In this document: positions 43,053 to 52,530 of the stretch, in pieces
Layout: every line of letters starts with the position of its first letter
How positions within the stretch are numbered: the stretch's first letter is position 1
DNA from: Sva-07 sp963828415
GTDB lineage: Bacteria > Actinomycetota > Acidimicrobiia > Acidimicrobiales > Ilumatobacteraceae
Reading direction: 5' to 3'
Length of the DNA stretch: 64,000 nucleotides
Assembly (NCBI GenBank): GCA_963828415.1
Contig: CAWHEI010000003.1
Location: 758,366 to 822,365, forward strand
Position numbers and translations under genes: made by a program
Notes under the pieces: generated by a model
Databases searched by the model: none
The model's input: only the letters and a program-made list of their open reading frames with translations
What the model was told of the DNA's origin: nothing

Positions 43053-44591
43053 CTACAACACGGCTTCGATGAGGCGGGGACCCGACTGCGACATCGCCGA
43101 CGCGAACGCATCTCGGAACGCGTCGACCGAGTCGACACGCGCGGCCTCGACACCCATGCCCGTGGCCAACGACACCCAGTCGAGGTCGGGGTTGCCGATG
43201 TCGAGCATCGACAGCGCCTGCGGGCCGCTGTCGGCGCCGACGCGCTGCAGCTCGATGTTGAGGATGCCGTAGGAGCGGTTCGCGAAGATCACCGTCGTGA
43301 CGTCGAGCTGCTCTCGCGCCATCGTCCACAATGCCTGCACCGTGTACATCGCCCCACCGTCGCCGTGCAGACACACGACCTTGCGATCCGGGCACGCCAC
43401 GGCCGCACCCGCGGCCAGCGGCAGCCCCTGGCCGATCGCGCCGCCGGTGAGCGACAGCACGTCGTGCGGTGCTGCGGTGGCGAGCGCCAACGCCGGCCCC
43501 AGCCCAGAGGTGGCCGACTCGTCGGACACGATCGCTCCCTCGGGAAGCAGGCGTGCGATCACCTGCCCGATCGTGAACTGATCGAACGATCCCGCCGGGT
43601 GGTCGGGCACCTGGAGGGGTGCGACCACGCCGGCAGTCGCCGCGCCGAGCGCTTCCGCGACCTCGGTCAGTGCGCCCACGCCGTCCTCGTGCGGCTGTGC
43701 GAGATACAGCATCTCTGCGTCCTCGGGTGAGCACCAGCTGGGCTTGCCGGGATAGGCGAAGAAGGCAACCGGCGGTGACGATCCGACGAGGATCAGCTGC
43801 TCGATCGGCGCCAGCGTCTCGACCAACTGCTCGGCGAAGTAGGGCAATCGTTCGACGACGACTCGGCCCGCGCCGCGCTCGAGCCGCGGGGCGAACGTGT
43901 CACAGAACAGCCTGGCTCCGGTCGCGGCGACGATGCGACCGGCAGCGGCGAGACCATCGCCACGCAACGAGGCCCCGCGCAGCAACAGCGCTGTGCGCTT
44001 CTCGTTGCGCAATGCCTCGACCGCCGCACCGACCGCGGCCGACGACACCGGCGCCGGTGCCTCAACCGGGAGCGGGTCGGCCGGGGTGCCGGCATCGAGC
44101 CACGCGACGTCGGCGGGAACGATCAGCGACGCGATCTGGCCAGGGGCCGATCGCGCAGCCCGAACGGCCCGGGCACCATCCGCGGCGACCGAGCCGGCGC
44201 TCGTCGACGAGTGGACCCAACCGGACACCGGGCGGGCGAAGCCGACGATGTCTGACGCGAGCGGTGCATCGTATTGAGCGTGGTACGTGGCGTGATCGCC
44301 GACGATGTTCACGATCGGTGTCGCTGCCCGCCGAGCGTTGTGGAGGTTGGCCAACCCGTTCGCGAGTCCGGGGCCCAGATGCAGCAGGGTCGCTGCCGGC
44401 CGATCGGCCATACGGCCGTAGCCGTCGGCCATGCCGGTCACCGCCCCCTCGAACAGCCCGAGCACCGGTCGCATCCCATCGACGCGGTCGACCGCGGAGA
44501 CGAAATGCATCTCCGAGGTCCCGGGGTTCGCGAAACACACCTCGACACCGGCGTTCACCAGCGTGCGCAACAGACTCTCAGCACCGTTCAT
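43053..44591 (-). CDS. ThDP-dependent enzyme (acetolactate synthase large-subunit-like)
   Basis: A 512-residue enzyme of the acetohydroxyacid synthase/benzoylformate decarboxylase family. The N-terminal catalytic Glu is in LGLFEGAVTGMADGYGRM, and the ThDP motif is GDGGAMYTVQALWTMAREQL ending in NRSYG. It is shorter than true AHAS, lacks a nearby regulatory-subunit gene, and resembles the IlvX/MdlC-like paralogues annotated as acetolactate synthase large subunit. A decarboxylase or carboligase on a 2-oxoacid is likely; the substrate is unknown. It is divergent from malic enzyme. Confidence 0.82.
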   Translation of the reverse strand: MNGAESLLRTLVNAGVEVCFANPGTSEMHFVSAVDRVDGMRPVLGLFEGAVTGMADGYGRMADRPAATLLHLGPGLANGLANLHNARRAATPIVNIVGDHATYHAQYDAPLASDIVGFARPVSGWVHSSTSAGSVAADGARAVRAARSAPGQIASLIVPADVAWLDAGTPADPLPVEAPAPVSSAAVGAAVEALRNEKRTALLLRGASLRGDGLAAAGRIVAATGARLFCDTFAPRLERGAGRVVVERLPYFAEQLVETLAPIEQLILVGSSPPVAFFAYPGKPSWCSPEDAEMLYLAQPHEDGVGALTEVAEALGAATAGVVAPLQVPDHPAGSFDQFTIGQVIARLLPEGAIVSDESATSGLGPALALATAAPHDVLSLTGGAIGQGLPLAAGAAVACPDRKVVCLHGDGGAMYTVQALWTMAREQLDVTTVIFANRSYGILNIELQRVGADSGPQALSMLDIGNPDLDWVSLATGMGVEAARVDSVDAFRDAFASAMSQSGPRLIEAVL

Positions 44592-44680
44592 GTCTCTCCT
44601 CCTGTGGCCTCAGTCTTGCCGCCGGACGACCCGACGGCGCGACCGCGGACTCGCACTGCGTGGGCCAGCCCGTACGGTGG

Positions 44681-46369
44681 ATGAGGATGACGCCTTCTGA
44701 ACCAGCCCGTGGACGTGCGCTTCTGGCGGATCGGTACGTGAACAAGGGCACCGCGTTCTCCGCAGAGGAACGTCGGCGCCTCGGTCTCGACGGGTTGCTC
44801 CCGCCCGTGGTCGAGAATCTCGACACCCAGTTGCAGCGCGTCGAGGTCGAGTACGCGTCCAAGGTCACCGATCTTGGTCGACACGTGTTCCTCCGGGCGC
44901 TGCAGGACCGCAACTCGGTGCTGTTCTACGCGTTTCTCGAACGACACCTGGCGGAGCTGTTGCCGATCGTCTACACCCCGACGGTCGGCTTGGCCTGCCA
45001 GCAGTGGTCGCGGATCTATCGCCGCGAGCGCGGTCTGTTCCTGTCGTGGCCGCAGCGCGACCGAGTCGAGGAACTGCTCGACAACGCGGTCGGTGATCTC
45101 GAGGTCGACGTCGTCGTGGTGACCGACGGTGAACGAGTGCTCGGCCTCGGTGACCTCGGCATCGGTGGGATGGGGATCCCGGTCGGCAAGCTGGCGTTGT
45201 ACACCGCCGGCGGCGGCCTCGATCCCGCTCGGACCCTGCCGGTGATGCTCGACGTGGGAACCGACAACGATGCGCTGCTGTCCGATCCGCTCTACCTCGG
45301 CTGGCGTCACCAACGTGTTCGCGGTGCCGACTACGACGAACTGGTCGACGCGTTCGTCGATGCGCTCCGCACGCGATTTCCCGAGGTGATGCTCCAGTGG
45401 GAGGACTTCGCGCAGCTGCACGCCAACCGGCTCCTCGCGCGCCATCGCGAACACATCTGCTCGTTCAACGACGACATCCAGGGCACTGCGGCCGTGAGCG
45501 TCGCGGCGATCGTCGCCGGACTCGGCATTGCCGGAACACCGATCGACGACCTCCGCCTCGTCGTGGTCGGCGCGGGTTCCGCCGGCACGGGGATCGCCAG
45601 CCAGGCGGTGCGAGCAATGGTGGCCGCCGGTGTCTCGGAACATGATGCGTTGCGCCGATGCTGGCTGGTCGACCGTGACGGTCTGCTCCATGATCGGATG
45701 GACGGCCTCGCCTCGTTCCAGCAGCCGTTTGCCCGGCCATGGGACGAGATCGCCGACTGGGACGACGACGGTGACGGGGTCGTCGAACTGCTCGACGTGG
45801 TCAGTCGGGTCGGACCGCACGCACTGGTCGGGGTCACCGGGCAACCCGGAATCTTCACCGAAGCGATCATCAGGGCCCAGGCCGCGCACGTCGAGCGGCC
45901 GATCGTGCTGCCGTTGTCGAACCCGACACCGCGCGCCGAGGCGATCCCCGCCGACGTCCTCGCCTGGACCGACGGCACCGCACTGATCGGCACCGGAAGC
46001 CCGTTCGCCCCGGTCGACGTCGGCGGCCGCTCGGTACCGGTGGCCCAGGTCAACAACGTCCACGTCTTCCCCGGCGTCGGCCTCGGTGTCGTCGCCGTCA
46101 AGGCGCGAGCCGTGTCCGACGAGATGCTGACGGCGGCCGCGACCGCAATCGGAAGCCTCGCCGCCGAGAACCGCGACGGGGCCATTCTCCCTCCCATCAC
46201 CGAGAGTCGCCGGGTGGCGCGCCACGTCGCGTTCGCCGTGGCACGAACCGCCGTCGACCAGGGCCTCTCGCGTTCGATGCCCGACGACACCACCGATGAC
46301 GAGATCTCGGCACGAATCGATGAGATCAGCTGGTCTGCGGTGTACCGAGATTTCGACGCGTTGCAGTAG
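44681..46369 (+). CDS. maeA: NAD-dependent malic enzyme (long SfcA/MaeA type)
   Basis: About 562 residues. The malic N-domain has LLPIVYTPTVGLACQQW and VVVTDGERVLGLGDLGIGGM, plus GKLALYTAGGG with the catalytic Lys. The metal/NAD part has QWEDFAQLHANRLLARHREH, CSFNDDIQGTAAV and VVVGAGSAGTGIA. Late motifs are PLSNPTPRAEAIPADVLAWT and NNVHVFPGVGLG. It decarboxylates malate to pyruvate, producing NADH, linking the TCA cycle to pyruvate. The start is ATG 44681 or 44687; neither has a clear ribosome binding site. Confidence 0.92.
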   Translation: MRMTPSEPARGRALLADRYVNKGTAFSAEERRRLGLDGLLPPVVENLDTQLQRVEVEYASKVTDLGRHVFLRALQDRNSVLFYAFLERHLAELLPIVYTPTVGLACQQWSRIYRRERGLFLSWPQRDRVEELLDNAVGDLEVDVVVVTDGERVLGLGDLGIGGMGIPVGKLALYTAGGGLDPARTLPVMLDVGTDNDALLSDPLYLGWRHQRVRGADYDELVDAFVDALRTRFPEVMLQWEDFAQLHANRLLARHREHICSFNDDIQGTAAVSVAAIVAGLGIAGTPIDDLRLVVVGAGSAGTGIASQAVRAMVAAGVSEHDALRRCWLVDRDGLLHDRMDGLASFQQPFARPWDEIADWDDDGDGVVELLDVVSRVGPHALVGVTGQPGIFTEAIIRAQAAHVERPIVLPLSNPTPRAEAIPADVLAWTDGTALIGTGSPFAPVDVGGRSVPVAQVNNVHVFPGVGLGVVAVKARAVSDEMLTAAATAIGSLAAENRDGAILPPITESRRVARHVAFAVARTAVDQGLSRSMPDDTTDDEISARIDEISWSAVYRDFDALQ

Positions 46370-46390
46370 CGGCCTTCGTTGGCGGTGTAC

Positions 46391-46404
46391 CCGGCACGAG
46401 CCGG
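46391..46404 (+). terminator. Weak hairpin after malic enzyme
   Basis: CCGGC (46391-46395) and GCCGG (46400-46404) form a 5-bp stem with an ACGA loop, 22 bp after the malic enzyme stop. It is short and lacks a U-tract. The rest of 46405-46574 shows no recognisable gene. Confidence 0.3.
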
Positions 46405-46574
46405 TGGGCGGCCGGTCATCCACCGACGCGTGGAGCGCAGGATGACCAGACGGCCGAATGGGCCTACCCGCAGCACCGTCGCACCCGGCCGGAAGCAGAG
46501 CAACAGTCGCTTGGCGGCAAGGCCTCAGTTGACGGTGTCCAACGCGAACCGCAGCGCGATGGCGGTCTTCGCGA

Positions 46575-47189
46575 TCAGTGACGCTGATCGGTGTCGGGAA
46601 GTTCGGTGGTGTGCGGATCGATCACGTACTCGATCCGATCGCGTAGCCAGGAATCGAGAGGACCGGTGCCGTCGATGGCCCAGGTGACCAGGGCACCGTT
46701 GTAGGTCGCGTTGATCGCCTGGGCAAGTGAGTTCGTGTTGACGTCAGGCCGCAAGTGTCGTGCGTCGATTGCCTGGCCGATCAGATCCTCCATCGCCCGC
46801 AGGACTGCTCGACTGTGGTTGGCGGCATGGACTCCGAGATCGGGGTCACCAAGGTCGAGGTGGAGTAGGGCGAGGTTGTTGGTGAGGGTCTGCTTGTCGC
46901 GCAGTTGCGATCCAGCAGCGACGAGTCCGTCGACGAGCCGGTCGAGCGGTCCGCTCTCATCGCCTGCCGTCGCTGAAAAGGGCAAGGCTGCGTGTTCGGC
47001 CTGATACTCGGCGTACGCGACGAGCAGGGCGCGCTTCGAACCGAACCGCTGCCGCACGGCCGGCGAGGTGAGCCCGACCCGGTCCGCAACGTTTTGGACG
47101 GTCAACGCGTCCGGGCCGCCCTCTCCGATTGCAGCGGTCACCGCATCGAAGATCGTCTCATCAGAGACGGTTCGGGGTCTTCCAGCCAT
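46575..47189 (-). CDS. TetR-family transcriptional regulator
   Basis: A 204-residue regulator. ATG 47189 begins MAGRPRTVSDETIFDAVTAA. The HTH continues with LTVQNVADRVGLTSPAVRQRFGSKRALLVAY. The C-terminal domain is helical (LTNNLALLHLDLGDPDLGV, AQAINATYNGALVTW). The longer open frame upstream is not used because the HTH should be at the N-terminus. An AAAC-rich palindrome lies about 20 bp upstream. Target genes are not obvious; it marks the left edge of the accessory island. Confidence 0.82.
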   Translation of the reverse strand: MAGRPRTVSDETIFDAVTAAIGEGGPDALTVQNVADRVGLTSPAVRQRFGSKRALLVAYAEYQAEHAALPFSATAGDESGPLDRLVDGLVAAGSQLRDKQTLTNNLALLHLDLGDPDLGVHAANHSRAVLRAMEDLIGQAIDARHLRPDVNTNSLAQAINATYNGALVTWAIDGTGPLDSWLRDRIEYVIDPHTTELPDTDQRH

Positions 47190-47210
47190 GCGAATCACTC
47201 TAGCCGAGTT

Positions 47211-47230
47211 GTTTCTTTGTCCAAACAAAC
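47211..47230. promoter_or_regulatory. Imperfect palindromic operator upstream of TetR
   Basis: GTTTCTTTGTCCAAACAAAC is a 20-bp imperfect palindrome in an A/T-rich patch just upstream of the TetR start on the minus strand. Position and symmetry suit autoregulation; binding is inferred. Confidence 0.45.
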
Positions 47231-47599
47231 TATTATGCCCGTCGTGCTTCGGACCGCTCCTCGAGACTCGGTGGCGCCGTGGCGGCGATCCAATATCGGG
47301 ATGCTCGGCACCCAAAGCAAGTGCTACCTCGCATTCGGCCGAAAGACCTCGAAACATGGTCCCGCGACCTCGTGCGGTCGACACGATGACTGATGCAAGC
47401 CGCCGTTCAGCAGGCGTGAATGATTCTGGATCGGCAAGTTGAAGCACGCCTGCGGCACGACTATTCATAGTCAGTCTCTACCCGGGCTGAGGACAGTCGG
47501 TGACTGAGTGCGGGAGGTGAGCGTCCCCGCACGCCAGCTCAGAGACCGTTGATGGGCCGCACTTTCGGGCACGCGCGACAGACCGGCCCGGAGCACTCG
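47231..47599. other. Intergenic stretch at the left edge of the accessory island
   Basis: About 370 bp with no supported gene. Short open frames exist on both strands (for example a minus-strand frame from about 47468 starting MNSRAAGVLQLADPE), but none has a recognisable domain or ribosome binding site. No att site or repeat was found by eye. Confidence 0.4.
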
Positions 47600-48622
47600 C
47601 TAGTCGAACATCCATGTTCCGACACCCGGGGTCCGCATCTCTTCTAGCCATCGCCTGACATTGTTGCCGTTCGCTTCAATAATCGGATAGGCACGGGTCG
47701 CAACTGTGGTCCGCGCTCCTGGCGACCAGGACGCCGTGGTGACAAGGAGTCCCGCTGTTGCTCCCTCCCAGGCGACATCGGCCGCTAGAGCTTTGAGCAC
47801 TGTCTTCGTGGTCTTGCTGGACTCCCGCTTGCACTGCACGATCAGCAAGGCTGGCTCGTCTGACGCAGCGTTGGGCAGCCATGCACGAGCGTCGACGCCC
47901 TCATCATTTCGCCCGGGCCCCAGTTCAACCCGCATGCCCAGCCTGCTCAGGTATTCAGCCACTAGCCCTTCAAATCGGCGCCAGTTGATCGAGGCCACAT
48001 CCTGCAACTGAGAATTGAGGTAGTCGACGAAGCGTTGATCAAAGAATTCTCCCCAGGTCGCCGATACGGACTCGGTAGTAAAGAGATCTCGGAGCGGCGC
48101 CAAGTCACTCCACTCCATTCGGCGTAACCGGCTCCAGGGGTTCGCCAACACGCTTGCCTGCATCCTCTCAAGTAGCGAGGCGGCGATTGCGATCCCTTGG
48201 TGCCCAAACTCGTTCGCTACGACAGCGATTACGGCATCTCCATCGAACGGTTGATCTGGCAGCTGCACTGCTGCCTGGGCGCTAAGCAGCTCGGTACATC
48301 GGGCAATAACGCTCATGGCGATATCACGGCGGTCCTCCGGCATCGATCGCAAGGTTCCCAGCACGGGTGGCGTTCGGGCATACGAAGCGTAGGGATCTCC
48401 GAAGTGTTCGAGTATGGCGAGTGCGAGGTGCTCGTACTCCTCCGACCGCAAGCGCAACACTCCCTCGTCGCCGTTCGGCCAATATTCGGAGCATCCGGAG
48501 CGACTGAACGCGTCAGCGAGTTCGTCGTCGGAGACTGCGATTCCGAGCTTGTACCCGACCAGTTCGGCGAGACTGCCCACAAGCTGCGTACCGCTCATCC
48601 AAATGGCTCCCATGGCAACCAT
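47600..48622 (-). CDS. Mrr-like restriction endonuclease-fold protein
   Basis: A 340-residue protein. The C-terminal third is an Mrr_cat-type PD-(D/E)xK nuclease: WRRFEGLVAEYLSRLGMRVE, then GRNDEGVDARAWLP (acidic Asp), then LLIVQCKRESSKTTKTVLK (QxK). It ends with TAGLLVTTASWSPGART. The N-terminal 200 residues are helical and unidentified. Mrr-type enzymes cut modified DNA. ATG 48622 is used because AAGGG lies six bases upstream; a TTG 11 codons earlier is possible. No methylase is adjacent, which fits a type IV (modification-dependent) enzyme. It is likely a defence gene. Confidence 0.75.
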   Translation of the reverse strand: MVAMGAIWMSGTQLVGSLAELVGYKLGIAVSDDELADAFSRSGCSEYWPNGDEGVLRLRSEEYEHLALAILEHFGDPYASYARTPPVLGTLRSMPEDRRDIAMSVIARCTELLSAQAAVQLPDQPFDGDAVIAVVANEFGHQGIAIAASLLERMQASVLANPWSRLRRMEWSDLAPLRDLFTTESVSATWGEFFDQRFVDYLNSQLQDVASINWRRFEGLVAEYLSRLGMRVELGPGRNDEGVDARAWLPNAASDEPALLIVQCKRESSKTTKTVLKALAADVAWEGATAGLLVTTASWSPGARTTVATRAYPIIEANGNNVRRWLEEMRTPGVGTWMFD

Positions 48623-48764
48623 CTTGCCCTTGCGGTCACCGTGCCGACGGGGCAACGTCCCCTGACGAGCACTAGTGCCGCGTCAGGCAACGTCTGCGCT
48701 GTCACACACCGGCACTTCGGGGACGCTTCACAAGCAGCGCTCAGCTCCTTCGTAGGCTGCCCAG

Positions 48765-49379
48765 ATGCACAGGCTTGTCCGCCCGCCCACGCTCAGCGGA
48801 ACCGGTCCGCTCGAGATCTTCCGCGCAATCAACCCGGCCCCTCAGGAGCTGGTCCAGCGGCCTATGTACTTCGTGCGAAGTGCCGATGCGTACCAAGGTT
48901 TGGCTGTCAACCGCTCGCCAACCACCGCCGCCGCACTGCATTCGGCGAACGTGCAGAACGTCGTCAAGGTCTGGAGTGAGCTTGCGTTCGATCACGTTCG
49001 CCAACTCGTGGCCCCGGAGGCGCCGTCTCGACTCGATTCTGTGTACGCAACGCCTGACGTCTATGAGGCGTTCTCATTCACGGAGCAGACCGGTACTGCG
49101 CACCGAGTTCATCGCGGCGTGGTTGCCGACGGCGTGCCTTGGCAACTGGTGGACATGGGCAGTTTCGAGATCGTTTCTCCCCAGACGCCAGACGCTGACG
49201 GCTTTGCGGAGGCTTGGGATCTTGCATTTGATCGTGCGCAGGGGTACTGGATGACTGGACAGGCCACGCCCAATACGCCGTTCTTCGCTGAGGTACTCGT
49301 CGGCGGCACCCTGGTCATAGATCCCGAACCGCTGAGACTCCTGGAGGTCATGGAGGCCCACGCGTTGATATCCCGATAG
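48765..49379 (+). CDS. Unknown protein, DUF2441-like
   Basis: A 204-residue soluble protein. The arrangement MYFVRSADAYQGLAVNRSPT, VWSELAFDHVRQLVAPEAPS, RLDSVYATPDVYEAFSFTEQ and a terminal FFAEVLVGGTLVID recalls DUF2441-type proteins. These carry an R-S-x-F/Y-A block and may be distant ADP-ribosyltransferase-fold proteins. The match is by eye and weak. It is divergent from the Mrr-like gene and lies within the defence-type island. Confidence 0.5.
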   Translation: MHRLVRPPTLSGTGPLEIFRAINPAPQELVQRPMYFVRSADAYQGLAVNRSPTTAAALHSANVQNVVKVWSELAFDHVRQLVAPEAPSRLDSVYATPDVYEAFSFTEQTGTAHRVHRGVVADGVPWQLVDMGSFEIVSPQTPDADGFAEAWDLAFDRAQGYWMTGQATPNTPFFAEVLVGGTLVIDPEPLRLLEVMEAHALISR

Positions 49380-49781
49380 ACCGAGCCTCGACTGCGTAGA
49401 TCAACGGGCAACGCGATACCTCTACAGCGCAGGCAACACTGCCTCTGTCGCCGATCGGTGGCGCGCCGTCTACACAGACGCCTTCACACATTGCGCCTCT
49501 GCTGCAGAGTCGGAGCGTTGACGAAGGGACTCATCAGGGCGAAAGAACTGCCCTACGCCGGCCAACGGTGTCACGTCGAGATGTCCGTGTCGCATCCGCT
49601 TCCGACTATCGACCGCTCGACGTTCGAGAGGCTCGAGGGACCATCCCGTGCCTCCGCTGGAACAGTCTGAACTCTGCGAGACCGACTCCGTACGGTGGGC
49701 GCGGTGAGCATCCGGTCGATCGATCAGTGTTTGCGGGTGATTAGGGTGTCCCGCAATGGCTGGGGCGGAGAGTCACGCGTA
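49380..49781. other. Intergenic stretch without a supported gene
   Basis: About 400 bp between the DUF2441-like and DUF4365 genes. A 70-codon plus-strand frame (49458-49670) has no recognisable domain. Nothing resembling an RNA gene or a terminator was found. Confidence 0.4.
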
Positions 49782-50255
49782 ATGGCCGGGCGGCTGTCCG
49801 ACAACGCCTGCAAGGCTCGGTTCGGAGTCGTCTACCTGCGGGCACTTTGTGCTCAGGCCGCCTTCCCAATTAGCGAGACTGATCCCGACGAGGATGTGCA
49901 GGCGGTTGACTGCACCGTGCACACTCCAGCGCTCCCCTTGCGGGTCCAGGTCAAGTGCACCGCACGCGACTTCAACGGGTCTGGTGAACTGACGTTTCCC
50001 GTGCTCGACCATTGGCGCGCGGCCTGGAGCGAGAACCTCCACACCCTGTACTTCGTAGTCGTGAGGCTGAACACCCTGCAGCCGTCATGGCTCCTGCACC
50101 AGGCTCCAACAACGCTTCAGAATGCGGCCGCATACTGGGTCGCTGTGAACCCCCGCCAGATTCCTGCGACTATTCGCGTGCCACGCACAAACGAGTTGAC
50201 TGCTTTGACGTTGGAGCACTGGCAGGCTCAAGCATTGATGGCGGCGGGTGGGTAG
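49782..50255 (+). CDS. DUF4365-domain protein (nuclease-like fold)
   Basis: A 157-residue protein: SDNACKARFGVVYLRALCAQ, an acidic DPDEDVQAVDCTVH with Asp43, then LPLRVQVKCTARDF with Gln56-x-Lys58. The D...QxK pattern and length match DUF4365, a PD-(D/E)xK-like family found in phage-defence and restriction contexts. The C-terminus includes NLHTLYFVVVRLNTLQPSWLL. The ATG at 49782 is chosen; a longer frame starts at 49695. It is followed two bases after its stop by a larger unknown gene, so the two are probably one operon. Confidence 0.65.
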   Translation: MAGRLSDNACKARFGVVYLRALCAQAAFPISETDPDEDVQAVDCTVHTPALPLRVQVKCTARDFNGSGELTFPVLDHWRAAWSENLHTLYFVVVRLNTLQPSWLLHQAPTTLQNAAAYWVAVNPRQIPATIRVPRTNELTALTLEHWQAQALMAAGG

Positions 50256-50257
50256 GC

Positions 50258-51436
50258 GTGAACACCGAGTCCACCGAGTCGGACGACATCCGTGAAGGGC
50301 TTGCCGCTCGGCTCGACGCGAGCGGTTGGGCGGTTGTTGGGGACGGGGACCTTGGGGCGGTGTGGAGGCCTGCCGCACCGCGTGCGCCCACCTTTGGTGG
50401 CGAATCGGCCGATGAAATGTCCATCGTCATCCCGTGGGCCCTCACCACACGGTCATTCGAGTACCGAGGCGTTGTGGAACGGGTCGCTGCGGCGACGCGC
50501 ATTTCCTTTCAAGGGCTCGATCGGTTGTTGCGGAACATCCGATTCGATGTGTCGGAGTTTCGCCTTGAGGCGGACGACGTCTCCGAGACGATTCGACTTG
50601 CTGCGGGCGTCGCTCTGCTCGACTCCGTGCGAACGCTGTTCCGCGCCAGCGCCACGGCTTCCCGAACTAGTCGGCTCTCGATTGACGGTCGGTACTCGCA
50701 GGTGGGTGACGAGATCGCATCTGAGGCGCGTATGGCTCACACGAAGCGTGGATCGTTCGTCGTCCCGATCCTCATGCCGATTCCTCCGGACGAGCCCGAG
50801 CACCCCGCTGAGCCACAACTCGCAGCGATGGCCCCGCCCGAGTCCGGCCAACGCCGGGTCACTCGGACGATGGCGCAAGCACTCAGCGCAATGAAGGAAC
50901 AGATTCTGGACGCTCCTCAACTGCCCAGTCGGTCAGTGCTGGCTGATCTTGTAGTTGCTGGGGTGACGCGCGAGTCGGTTATGGCCGTCCAGCGAGTGCT
51001 CATGGCTCCGGGAGTCATCGAACTCGACGCGTCCTTTCAATGGGCAGTTGGACATCGGTCGACTCAGACGTTGCCCGCCACCGTTGAGTTTCCTCGTGAC
51101 TCAGCGCCCGTCCTCGCTGCTGCGGCCGATCTAATGAAGACGTCGCGCATGAGCATGGAAGAACGGCTATCGGGCGTCGTCGTTGAGGTGCGTCATGAAC
51201 CGAACGACGCTTTCTCCGAGTTCGCCATCGGCACGGTGGTTCGCGGACGGGCGTGCGAGGTCCGTGTGACGATCCCATCAGAGGACACAACGAAGGCGAC
51301 GCAATGGTTGGTCGCCGGCGACGTGATCGTCGTGTCCGGACCGATCGAGCGGCAAAAGGGCCGCCCGCTGCGAATCCGGCGGCCGACCGGCGTATATCGG
51401 TTGGCCGAAAGCCAGCTATTCCAATCGCAGTCGTAG
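50258..51436 (+). CDS. Unknown partner of DUF4365 with possible OB-fold C-terminus
   Basis: A 392-residue protein starting GTG 50258. The N-terminal 100 residues are mixed. The middle (about 135-210) contains two serine/arginine stretches and SFVVPILMPIPPDEPEHPAE. The C-terminus has SEFAIGTVVRGRACEVRVTIP and AGDVIVVSGPIERQKGRPLR, which looks like a small nucleic-acid-binding (OB-like) barrel. No named domain is recognised. It is translated right after the DUF4365 gene, suggesting a two-gene module. Confidence 0.6.
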   Translation: MNTESTESDDIREGLAARLDASGWAVVGDGDLGAVWRPAAPRAPTFGGESADEMSIVIPWALTTRSFEYRGVVERVAAATRISFQGLDRLLRNIRFDVSEFRLEADDVSETIRLAAGVALLDSVRTLFRASATASRTSRLSIDGRYSQVGDEIASEARMAHTKRGSFVVPILMPIPPDEPEHPAEPQLAAMAPPESGQRRVTRTMAQALSAMKEQILDAPQLPSRSVLADLVVAGVTRESVMAVQRVLMAPGVIELDASFQWAVGHRSTQTLPATVEFPRDSAPVLAAAADLMKTSRMSMEERLSGVVVEVRHEPNDAFSEFAIGTVVRGRACEVRVTIPSEDTTKATQWLVAGDVIVVSGPIERQKGRPLRIRRPTGVYRLAESQLFQSQS

Positions 51437-51587
51437 CGTGCGGTAGTGAAACCCAACGTGCGGGCGCACGTCGGCGCTGGCAAGTGAACCGATGCGATCG
51501 GTTCCGAAGGTTGGCCGGCAGCGCGGAGGGTGAGCGACGAGTGCCGTAGGGCTGGCCACTGGCTCGGAGGTACGCAACACTGCCCCA

Positions 51588-52331
51588 ATGAGCGATGAGT
51601 CGTCGATCACCGCAACGCCAATCGGCGCTGGCCTCGTAGCAACGACCGGCACAGCGCGTGTTCGTACCCGCAGCTTTCACTCCTCCTGGCTACTTCGCGC
51701 CGCGAAGCGGAACGCCGCGGAGGCGACTGCACTTGAGGACTCGAACGATCTTTGGGCCGACCCTCATGCCCGCGTGATTCTTGAAACGGTCGTCGTAACC
51801 GTGATCACGGCTTTCACGTTTCTCGAAGCTGCTGTCAACGAACTTCTGGAGGATTCAGTGGCAAGGTCGCACGACCCACGGGATGTGACCAGCCATCTGT
51901 ACCTTGAGCCGCTTGGCGCGGATGCGTGTCAAGCGATGGCGCAGTGGTGGATGGCTGACCAGAACGATCGCGAGCCGACCCTGGGAAAATACAAGCAGGT
52001 CCTGAAACTGGCGAATCGCGGAACCGTTGGCGGCTTCCGCTCCTTGGGTGACGCGCGCGCCCTCAAGGTCCTGCGAGATGCCTTGGCGCACTACCGGCCG
52101 ACGTGGTCCGACGACGAAGGAAAGCCCCGGGAACTCGAGGAGCAACTCGCGCATAGATACGAGTCGAGCACTCTCATCTCTGAGCGCTCGGCGTGGTGGG
52201 ACAGTCGAGCTCTGAGTGCCGGGTGTGCACGTTGGGCCTGCGGATCCGCCGAGACCTTCGCTGACGAGTTCGCTGACGCTATGGGGATCGAGTTGCAGTA
52301 TCAGCGTGACCCGCTGCGAAGCGCGACCTGA
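51588..52331 (+). CDS. HEPN-like protein of the accessory island
   Basis: A 247-residue mainly helical protein. The segment RALKVLRDALAHYRPTW contains Arg163-x4-His168, the HEPN RNase-type RxxxxH motif. Preceding helices include VVVTVITAFTFLEAAVNELL. HEPN proteins act as RNases in toxin-antitoxin, abortive infection and CRISPR-associated systems. The motif is short and the rest is not recognised, so this is a moderate call. It lies 150 bp downstream of the DUF4365 module. Confidence 0.55.
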   Translation: MSDESSITATPIGAGLVATTGTARVRTRSFHSSWLLRAAKRNAAEATALEDSNDLWADPHARVILETVVVTVITAFTFLEAAVNELLEDSVARSHDPRDVTSHLYLEPLGADACQAMAQWWMADQNDREPTLGKYKQVLKLANRGTVGGFRSLGDARALKVLRDALAHYRPTWSDDEGKPRELEEQLAHRYESSTLISERSAWWDSRALSAGCARWACGSAETFADEFADAMGIELQYQRDPLRSAT

Positions 52332-52530
52332 CCAATCTCGGCGAACAGGCACTGCTTGCACGGAAGGATGGCCGCCGCTGTGACAGGTCAACCTTCGGAG
52401 ACCACGCTCACGGACGAACTGACCTTCGCGACTGTCCCCGACGCCGGATTGCCACGCGCGTACTGCTGCTTCGATCGCAGCTCACAGTCATTTCTTGGAG
52501 TGGACGTCAGTGCTCGCGTGGGTGCGACTC

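Noticed and set aside
44588..46423. Minus-strand 611-codon frame opposite malic enzyme
   Set aside because: Antisense shadow; the plus strand has complete malic enzyme motifs.
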